Shown here: positions 8,358-13,640 of the stretch, piece by piece
Position numbering within the stretch: position 1 is the stretch's first letter
Layout: each line of letters starts with the position of its first letter
NCBI GenBank assembly: GCA_030635835.1
Contig: DAOVYB010000025.1
Coordinates: forward strand, 1 to 13,640
DNA length: 13,640 bases
Origin: Gammaproteobacteria bacterium
GTDB lineage: Bacteria > Pseudomonadota > Gammaproteobacteria > UBA6429
Direction: 5' to 3'
Notes under the pieces: generated by a model
Databases searched by the model: none
What the model was told of the DNA's origin: nothing
What the model saw: the letters and a program-made list of their open reading frames with translations, nothing else
Program-made: the position numbers and the translations under genes

Positions 8358-9454
8358 AATATAAATATCTGCTATTCCTGTTTTATATAATTAGTAGTAC
8401 AGCATACGCCGCAAATAATGACTGGGTTGGCGAATGGAAAATTAATGATAAAAATAAATATATGTCGTTAGAAATCAAGAGTAAAGCTAAGGCGGAACCC
8501 GGTTTTTTCTATGATGAAGGCATTGGGATTAATGGAATAAGCTTTGATGGAACAGTAAAAATTTCTCAAAAAAATATTGCATTTGTAGATTATTTTTATC
8601 GAGGTAAACAATGTAAGCTTAAACTACAACTTTTAATTAGCGATAAAAACAAAACACTTGCTTTATCGGGTTGTGAACTGGATTCTTATGATGAAGAACC
8701 CGAGGCTATAAAGTACTTTGTACCAAAAGCACAAAAGTTATATTACAAAGCGGGTTTTAATTGTGCTAAATCATCGACAAAAATTGAAGTCGCAATATGT
8801 GATTCTAAAGTGCTTGCTGCGGCAGATAAAAGACTGGGTAGTCTTTATAAGATTTTGAGAAAAAGATTATCAGGTAAAAATCAAAAACGTCTCAAGACTG
8901 AACAAAGACGATGGATGAAAAAGAGAAATTCACAATGTAAGCAGCAAAGTAATAATGAGTTAAATTATTGCTTGCGACGACATTATGGTAAACGTTTGCT
9001 CGCATTAAACATATTAAAAGATTATAACGTTTGGCAAACGGGTCAATTAGGTTACTCGACTTTTTATGATGTGAATGTTGCGCAAAAAAAACAAAAAATA
9101 AAATTATATTTTAATCCGTTAGATAGCGGACTGGGATTGTGGTTAGGTGGGGTAATGAAACGCCATCTTACCGATACAGGAAGTTATGAAATTCAAACAG
9201 ATGAGTTTGATAATAATAGTTATATTCTTTCGGGACCTTATAGTGCTAATCCCAGTGAAGGTTTCGATCCTATGGCATCAGGTAATAGTATATTTATGGC
9301 GTTATCTTCAACTACGGGTGTATGGGTTGGTCTGGTCGCGTATTCTGACAACTTCATCTACATACCAAAGGGTAAAACTATTTTTGATGCCCCGGCAAAA
9401 CTTAAGTTATGGATGAAAGATTTCGAAGAGCCCAAAATTGTAAATGTTTTTTAA
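8354..9454 (+). CDS. Exported protein with LprI-like (DUF1311) domain, function unknown
   Basis: Predicted secreted or periplasmic protein of 366 residues. The N-terminal signal peptide (hydrophobic LLFLFYIISS) has a likely cut after AYA at residue 19. There is no lipobox. Residues 20-125 form a polar, strand-rich region with one Cys pair (C87, C107). Residues about 134-220 match the DUF1311/LprI pattern: FNCAKSSTKIEVAICDSKVL, a Lys/Arg-rich helical stretch with EQRRWMKKR, and cysteines C137, C149, C195, C206. The last about 140 residues, including GLGLWLGG and GVWVGLVAYSDNFIY, are not recognised. Some LprI-type proteins inhibit lysozyme; that role here is only a possibility. Its ATG overlaps the lnt stop (ATGA), so it is translationally coupled to the end of the housekeeping operon. 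Confidence 0.8.
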   Translation: MKYKYLLFLFYIISSTAYAANNDWVGEWKINDKNKYMSLEIKSKAKAEPGFFYDEGIGINGISFDGTVKISQKNIAFVDYFYRGKQCKLKLQLLISDKNKTLALSGCELDSYDEEPEAIKYFVPKAQKLYYKAGFNCAKSSTKIEVAICDSKVLAAADKRLGSLYKILRKRLSGKNQKRLKTEQRRWMKKRNSQCKQQSNNELNYCLRRHYGKRLLALNILKDYNVWQTGQLGYSTFYDVNVAQKKQKIKLYFNPLDSGLGLWLGGVMKRHLTDTGSYEIQTDEFDNNSYILSGPYSANPSEGFDPMASGNSIFMALSSTTGVWVGLVAYSDNFIYIPKGKTIFDAPAKLKLWMKDFEEPKIVNVF

Positions 9455-9456
9455 AA

Positions 9457-9472
9457 TGCAGGTCTTACTGCA
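9457..9472 (-). terminator. Weak hairpin between convergent genes
   Basis: TGCAG (9457-9461) and CTGCA (9468-9472) form a 5-bp stem with a 6-base loop in the 42-base gap between the convergent DUF1311 and HPP genes. Read on the minus strand it is followed by TTTT, so it could end the HPP transcript. The stem is short; treat as tentative. Confidence 0.3.
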
Positions 9473-9496
9473 AGCTGTTTGACATTATCAGCATTA

Positions 9497-10420
9497 TTAC
9501 TTGCTTGTTGAATAAAGTTCTCTGTTAGCCCATGCAGCAAATTCAGCACGGGTGCAGCTATCCGCACTTTGTAATCTAAAACCTTCTGCAACACGATAAA
9601 TCACCATGTCTTTTTTAGGATCATCTGATTGTGATTCATCAATAATCTGGCGAACTGACCACTCAGCACCATGTTTGCTGTTGGTGTAATAATGTCCCAG
9701 TATTATTTGCTGAGTAGAGAACGTAGGTGTTTCTGCGTGTTCAAGTGTTAAAGCAAAAAGTTGTTGCAGATCATCAACATTAAGATCGACAACTAAATCA
9801 ATATCGGACAGTGCGCGTTCGATATGTTCCTTTTCAATATAGCGTGATGGTTTTTTTTCGTCTATTGGTGGCGTGTCTGTAAAGCGCATCATGCTGGTTG
9901 GGTAACGGCGCCAGGGGAAGAAACTGTTAAATACAAAAGCTGTGCTGAAAATAATCACGGTATTGAGCAACACAGGTATGAGTATATATTCAAAACCTAA
10001 AGCATTAATTGCGGGACCACCAATAACGGCTGCTAAGGCAGTTGCCCCTCCTGGTGGGTGAATACAGTTGAGGACATGCATCGCACCAATAGCTAATCCT
10101 ACCGCGAGACCTGCGGCAAGAAATATATCGGGTACGAGTTGATAGCATGTTACGCCGACAATGGCTGAAACCATATGTCCACCAAATAATGCCCATGGTT
10201 GTGAGAGTTTGCCATGTGGTACACCAAAGACCAGAACAGCGGATGCACCCATTGACGGTACTATAAGTGCGGCACCACTGGAACCGGTAAACTGAAAGCT
10301 AATCCAGGCAATAAGAAAAATACCGGTAATCCCACCAAAGGTGGAAGCCAGCTTTTCTGCTGTGCTGACGGTGTTATTAATGCCTAATGTGTTTTTTAGT
10401 TTTATTATTAAATTAATCAA
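9497..10420 (-). CDS. HPP-family integral membrane protein with C-terminal soluble tail
   Basis: Membrane protein of 307 residues. The N-terminal half holds about four to five hydrophobic segments (roughly 29-45, 49-66, 76-96, 99-118, 143-165) and the name-giving motif NCIHPPGGATALAA at 118-131. HPP proteins in chloroplasts and cyanobacteria have been reported as nitrite transporters; the substrate here is not known. The roughly 130-residue tail (from about 175) is acidic and soluble. Its start, IEKEHIERALSDIDLVVDLN, resembles the linker seen before CBS domains in longer HPP proteins, but no CBS domain is recognisable. The start is a TTG at 10420 without a clear ribosome site. No in-frame ATG exists before residue 57, and starting there would delete the first helix. 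It follows ybeL by 47 bases, so co-transcription is likely. Confidence 0.85.
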   Translation of the reverse strand: MINLIIKLKNTLGINNTVSTAEKLASTFGGITGIFLIAWISFQFTGSSGAALIVPSMGASAVLVFGVPHGKLSQPWALFGGHMVSAIVGVTCYQLVPDIFLAAGLAVGLAIGAMHVLNCIHPPGGATALAAVIGGPAINALGFEYILIPVLLNTVIIFSTAFVFNSFFPWRRYPTSMMRFTDTPPIDEKKPSRYIEKEHIERALSDIDLVVDLNVDDLQQLFALTLEHAETPTFSTQQIILGHYYTNSKHGAEWSVRQIIDESQSDDPKKDMVIYRVAEGFRLQSADSCTRAEFAAWANRELYSTSK

Positions 10421-10467
10421 AATAATTTCATTAATATTATTAGAATATCAGGCAATAGTACCTCAGT

Positions 10468-11001
10468 TTATGTGGTCTTGTTGAAAACTTTTTTAAATAC
10501 TGTTCCTTTGCATTTTGGACAAGGAGGAATATGACCCGGTTTTTTAAAATGTAAAACCTCGTCGCAGTTTTGACAGTAAAGCACTCCCACATTTGTAATT
10601 TCTCCGGTATGCCATACTCCAACCTGACGTGCGCGCTCTGCTAATTCATCTAATTCTAAGCGGGTTTTATCGGCAAGATTAGCAAACATTTCAGCAAATT
10701 GTGTTTCAGCAAACTCAAGTTCATCTTTTACCCAGTTTTCCAGTTCTGGCCCGTTTTTGGCGACATATTCAGATAAATAGTTACCCGCATCTTCAAGGTC
10801 ACGTTTTATATAGTCGCCAATTTTTTCAACTTCCTCTTTTGTTAGCTCACCTAAATCAGAAGCTTTATTACCCGCTTTTTCAATATTTTCTGATAATGTT
10901 GGTAATGCTTTTTCTTCCGCGTTATGCCAAAGCTCTTTTATTTGATCTAACATCGTATGATAGGTTTTGAGGAGTTTATCGCGAGTTTCATTTGTATCCA
11001 T
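10468..11001 (-). CDS. ybeL: YbeL-type zinc-ribbon protein (DUF1451)
   Basis: Predicted cytoplasmic protein of 177 residues with the DUF1451 architecture of E. coli YbeL. A long charged helical region (about 1-125, with GELTKEEVEKIGDYIKRDLE and LADKTRLELDEL) is followed by a zinc ribbon with C143/C146 (YCQNC) and C161/C164 (CPKC). E. coli ybeL lies beside leuS, as here once the chemoreceptor gene is set aside. The ATG at 11001 was preferred to an in-frame GTG at 11016 because GTGAGG sits nine bases before it. A sigma-70-like promoter and an FNR-like box lie directly upstream. The molecular function of the family is not established. Confidence 0.85.
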   Translation of the reverse strand: MDTNETRDKLLKTYHTMLDQIKELWHNAEEKALPTLSENIEKAGNKASDLGELTKEEVEKIGDYIKRDLEDAGNYLSEYVAKNGPELENWVKDELEFAETQFAEMFANLADKTRLELDELAERARQVGVWHTGEITNVGVLYCQNCDEVLHFKKPGHIPPCPKCKGTVFKKVFNKTT

Positions 11002-11036
11002 GGCTGTATACCTCACTTTATTGGTCTCTACTTATA

Positions 11037-11064
11037 AGTATAGAAACATAATTTTTACTATCAA
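11037..11064 (-). promoter_or_regulatory. Sigma-70-type promoter of ybeL
   Basis: On the minus strand, TTGATA (11064-11059, five of six bases of TTGACA) and TATACT (11042-11037, five of six of TATAAT) are separated by 16 bases. Transcription would start near 11030, giving a leader of about 29 bases containing the GTGAGG ribosome site. It stands alone in the intergenic region behind the chemoreceptor terminator, so ybeL and the HPP gene probably form their own transcript. Confidence 0.6.
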
Positions 11065-11089
11065 GCTTTGATCTATATCAGAGTTTTAT
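11060..11089. repeat. 30-bp operator-like repeat, copy 1
   Basis: This segment matches 13141-13170 at 27 of 30 positions on the same strand. Differences are only at the 2nd, 8th and 9th bases, and the last 21 bases are identical. It contains an FNR-like box and overlaps the -35 of the ybeL promoter. See copy 2 for the partner. Confidence 0.85.
11068..11081. promoter_or_regulatory. FNR/Anr-like box upstream of ybeL
   Basis: TTGATCTATATCAG matches the FNR/Anr/Dnr consensus TTGAT-N4-ATCAA in nine of ten defined positions. Its centre (11074.5) is about 44 bases before the predicted transcription start, close to the activating class II position near -41.5 but about three bases off. Oxygen- or NO-dependent control of ybeL and the HPP gene is inferred. 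A Crp-type regulator is a less likely reader because the half-sites lack the TGTGA pattern. Confidence 0.55.
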
Positions 11090-11208
11090 AGGAGTAAAAT
11101 ATTAATCAGGATCAAAAATAATGCGGATAACTATTTAAAAGAGCTAACACATATAAGTGTAAAGAGTACTAAGGACAGTATTATCAAAACTTTAATTGGT
11201 TGGGGTAG

Positions 11209-11256
11209 AAAAAATTTAGCTTAAAGCTAACAACTTCCCTTTTATAAAAAGGGGAG
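11209..11256 (-). terminator. Tandem hairpins ending the chemoreceptor transcript
   Basis: Reading the minus strand after the chemoreceptor stop, a 10-bp stem (11256-11247 with 11243-11234, one G-U pair, three-base loop) is followed by a second inverted repeat TTAGCTT/AAGCTAA (11230-11216) and then a run of T (complement of the A run at 11209-11214). The combination looks like an intrinsic terminator separating the chemoreceptor from ybeL. Apart from this and the ybeL control region, the interval 11002-11291 holds nothing recognisable. Confidence 0.6.
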
Positions 11257-11291
11257 GCTGTTAAAGTTAATCAGAATTAAATGAGTAAAAA

Positions 11292-12995
11292 TCAGGTTTT
11301 AAACCGACTCACCTGTGTAGCCAGATTTTCTGCCAACTGACTTAGCTGTTGATTTGATGAGGCAATATGGGTAGATGCTTCATCCCCTCGTTGTGCAAGA
11401 TTATCAACTGAGACAACATTTTTATTTATGTCTTCTGCTACAACGCTTTGTTCTTCTATAGCGCCGGCAATCTGTGCATTAATATCCGAAATGTTGTTTA
11501 CTGCTGAGGTAATAGATTTAAGCGTTTCTCCAGTTTGGATTGCCTGTTTTACACTGGCACTGACTGTTTCGATTCCTCCTCCCATCACGGTCACAGCACT
11601 ATCGGCACCTTGTTGTAGCCTCTCAATCATTTCCCGTATTTCAATGGTTGATTCCTGTGTTCTGCTGGCAAGTGTTCTTACTTCATCAGCAACCACGGCA
11701 AAGCCTCGACCATGCTCACCGGCACGAGCCGCTTCAATGGCTGCATTTAGGGCGAGTAAATTTGTTTGCTCCGAGATTCCTCGGATAACATCCAGCACAG
11801 TACCAATGCTCTCGCTATCGGTTTTTAGTGACTGAATGACTTCGGCAGCTTTTTCGATCTCATCGGATAGGGTATTGGTAATACGAATATTCTCTTCTAC
11901 AACCTGTAATCCTGAAGATGTTTCATCCCTGGCATTGCGTGCAGATTCATCAGCTGTGACGGTGTTACTTGCCACTTCCTGAATCGTCGTGGCCATCTCG
12001 TGAACGGCGGTTGCAACCATGCCAATTTGACTCTTTTGTTCTGTTGAGTCTTCTTTTGCCTGTACGGTAACCCTGGACATCTCAGATGATGATTCAGATA
12101 ACTGTTGGGCAGCACTGACTATGTCTTTAATAAATATTCTATGATTCTCAAGGAATTTATTGAAGCCACTGGCAAGGTGAGAAATTTCATCGTTGCCACT
12201 TTCATCAAGGCGTTGGGTTAAGTCACTACTTCCCGTTGCCAGATCATTTATGCTTTTATCGAGTACGGCAAGCTTTCTTGCGACCACAATTTTATATACA
12301 AAGTAGATTGAGGCGACGATAAATAATAGTGTTCCAAGCAGTGCAAAAATAATTTTTGTGCCAGTTGATGCACTTGCTGCAACTTGTTCACTAATATCAC
12401 TGTTAATTTCTAAAATACCGCGTACATCACCTAACTTCCAGTCTGTTCGGGGGGTATCAGGATGAGAATTGTGGCAGCTCACACAGCCCTGGGCGACCAT
12501 GGTATCTGCAACGGCCACTCGAACAACTGATTTTCCTTTTTTCTGTATTTCCTCAACAAAAACACTTTTTGGATTTTTAACCAGATAATCCCAGGCTTTA
12601 GTTTGAAAGCTATCCAGAACTCTGGATTTACGATTAGGAAAAGGATAGGCACTGTAAAGGTTGACCGTTGTCCCCTCATTTTTTAGCAGCGCACTTAAAT
12701 CGTGGATCATTGTCGCAGGTAATGGGAAAGTATTGGGATTATCTTTATGATTAATTGCCGGTCTCATGTCAGAACCTGCTTTTACTTTATTCACGATATT
12801 TTGCACATAATATTTGCGCAGAACTTTAAATTGCTTTGCGGTTTGTTTTGAAGCAGATGTAGCTCCTTCAACAGCTCTTTTCTCTATCTGATTGGGGATG
12901 TAAAAACTTAGTAGAACAATTGTGAGAGTAAATAATGCGATGACGGGAAGAGCAAGTTTCCAGAACAAACTACCCGTATTAATATTGCCGAACAT
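11292..12995 (-). CDS. Methyl-accepting chemotaxis protein with periplasmic haem-c (Tll0287-like) sensor
   Basis: Transmembrane chemoreceptor of 567 residues. Membrane helix 1 spans about 14-34, a periplasmic sensor about 35-210, and membrane helix 2 about 213-235. A HAMP linker covers about 236-290, and a cytoplasmic signalling domain contains the hairpin tip [20 protein letters not shown] (408-427). The sensor has a CxxCH haem-attachment motif, C171, C174, H175 ([10 protein letters not shown]), in a region resembling the Tll0287-like/DUF3365 domain. This suggests c-type haem sensing of redox state or a gas ligand. The receptor would signal through CheA/CheW encoded elsewhere. It lacks a C-terminal NWETF-type pentapeptide. 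The ATG at 12995 has AAGGA six bases upstream. It stands as a single gene, with a terminator behind it and an FNR-like box in its upstream region. Family is certain; the ligand is inferred. Confidence 0.93.
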   Translation of the reverse strand: MFGNINTGSLFWKLALPVIALFTLTIVLLSFYIPNQIEKRAVEGATSASKQTAKQFKVLRKYYVQNIVNKVKAGSDMRPAINHKDNPNTFPLPATMIHDLSALLKNEGTTVNLYSAYPFPNRKSRVLDSFQTKAWDYLVKNPKSVFVEEIQKKGKSVVRVAVADTMVAQGCVSCHNSHPDTPRTDWKLGDVRGILEINSDISEQVAASASTGTKIIFALLGTLLFIVASIYFVYKIVVARKLAVLDKSINDLATGSSDLTQRLDESGNDEISHLASGFNKFLENHRIFIKDIVSAAQQLSESSSEMSRVTVQAKEDSTEQKSQIGMVATAVHEMATTIQEVASNTVTADESARNARDETSSGLQVVEENIRITNTLSDEIEKAAEVIQSLKTDSESIGTVLDVIRGISEQTNLLALNAAIEAARAGEHGRGFAVVADEVRTLASRTQESTIEIREMIERLQQGADSAVTVMGGGIETVSASVKQAIQTGETLKSITSAVNNISDINAQIAGAIEEQSVVAEDINKNVVSVDNLAQRGDEASTHIASSNQQLSQLAENLATQVSRFKT

Positions 12996-13018
12996 AATTT
13001 TTCCTTAAGAAGTAAAGC

Positions 13019-13045
13019 TGTCAGTTTAAAGAAGCAGTACTGACA
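13019..13045. repeat. Short inverted repeat in the chemoreceptor leader region
   Basis: TGTCAGT (13019-13025) and ACTGACA (13039-13045) are perfect inverted arms with a 13-base spacer, 24 bases before the chemoreceptor start. It could form a leader hairpin or be an operator. No convincing sigma-70 or flagellar sigma-28 promoter was identified for the chemoreceptor in 12996-13148. Confidence 0.3.
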
Positions 13046-13140
13046 TATATTGCAAGCGTGAATCAGACTTGAATAGACATGTACTTAATCTATAGTCATT
13101 AGCGACCGACAAAAACATAACTTGAGAGGTGTTATTTGAA

Positions 13141-13170
13141 AACAAGCACTGATCTATATCAGAGTTTTAT
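13141..13170. repeat. 30-bp operator-like repeat, copy 2
   Basis: This is the partner of 11060-11089, with 27 of 30 bases identical and in the same orientation. It lies between the divergent chemoreceptor gene (start 146 bases to the left) and leuS (start 110 bases to the right). The identity runs past the FNR-like box on both sides (CAAGC to its left, AGTTTTAT to its right), which argues for a duplicated control segment and not just two chance boxes. Confidence 0.85.
13149..13162. promoter_or_regulatory. FNR/Anr-like box between chemoreceptor gene and leuS
   Basis: CTGATCTATATCAG has perfectly inverted half-sites CTGAT/ATCAG around a four-base spacer, matching eight of ten consensus positions. 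By analogy with copy 1, which precedes a minus-strand gene in the same orientation, the chemoreceptor gene is the likelier target. The distance to its start (about 150 bases) is long, however, and the -10 is unclear. Confidence 0.5.
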
Positions 13171-13219
13171 TGTGGAGTATTCCTTCGGTGCTGTATCCTT
13201 ACACCTTTAATTTCCGTAT

Positions 13220-13247
13220 TTGCCGGCATTTTGTCTGTAAATAATAT
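13220..13247 (+). promoter_or_regulatory. Candidate leuS promoter
   Basis: TTGCCG (13220-13225) and TAATAT (13242-13247) are 16 bases apart, each matching four of six sigma-70 consensus bases. Transcription would start near 13254, about 26 bases before the leuS ATG. This is tentative, because the region is AT-rich and other -10-like sequences exist. Confidence 0.35.
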
Positions 13248-13270
13248 TTGTATATAAATCAAAGATATAG

Positions 13271-13640
<370 letters not shown>

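Noticed and set aside
11002..11016. GTG start five codons upstream for ybeL
   Set aside because: That GTG forms part of the GTGAGG ribosome site of the ATG at 11001, which is the simpler start.
11428..11835. 135-codon open frame on the plus strand, opposite the chemoreceptor gene
   Set aside because: It lies wholly antisense to the conserved signalling domain of the chemoreceptor, and its Ser/Ala/Ile-rich translation shows no family resemblance.
12996..13148. Flagellar sigma-28 promoter for the chemoreceptor
   Set aside because: No TAAA-N15-GCCGATAA-like pair was found on the minus strand in this interval.
13236..13262. A further FNR box near TTTGTATATAAATCAAA upstream of leuS
   Set aside because: The half-sites are spaced by five bases instead of four and one half is poor; AT-richness explains the match.

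Overview
The window is a stretch of gammaproteobacterial chromosome. The order miaB, ybeZ (phoH), ybeY, ybeX (corC), lnt, followed nearby by ybeL and leuS, matches the E. coli neighbourhood of the same genes, and the proteins read like close gammaproteobacterial orthologues. Base composition is moderately AT-rich. The genus cannot be fixed from sequence alone; a free-living, motile, facultative or microaerobic lineage would fit. No transposase, phage gene, CRISPR array, tRNA or rRNA was seen.

Layout. (1) 1-600 (+): C-terminal part of an Amt ammonium transporter, closed by a long hairpin. (2) 683-2820 (-): a compact three-gene signalling operon of a single-domain response regulator, a CheC-type phosphatase with two active-site motifs, and a soluble PAS histidine kinase. 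(3) 3074-9454 (+): the housekeeping run miaB, ybeZ, ybeY, corC and lnt, mostly with overlapping start and stop codons, extended by an exported LprI-like (DUF1311) protein whose start overlaps the lnt stop. (4) 9497-11001 (-): a ybeL-type zinc-ribbon protein followed by an HPP-family membrane protein. (5) 11292-12995 (-): a methyl-accepting chemotaxis protein whose periplasmic part carries a CxxCH haem-c motif in a Tll0287-like (DUF3365) domain. (6) 13280 to the end (+): the start of leuS.

How it works together. The miaB-lnt block combines tRNA modification (MiaB), rRNA maturation and RNA quality control (YbeY with PhoH/YbeZ), a CorC/YbeX protein and lipoprotein N-acylation (Lnt). The accessory material around it concerns sensing. 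Two near-identical 30-bp segments (27 of 30 bases identical), each containing an FNR/Anr-like box, lie upstream of the ybeL-HPP pair and in the intergenic region upstream of the haem chemoreceptor gene. This suggests, but does not prove, shared control by oxygen or nitric oxide.

Most interesting items: the duplicated FNR-like operator, the kinase/CheC/regulator operon lying outside any chemotaxis cluster, the haem chemoreceptor, and the uncharacterised exported protein coupled to lnt.
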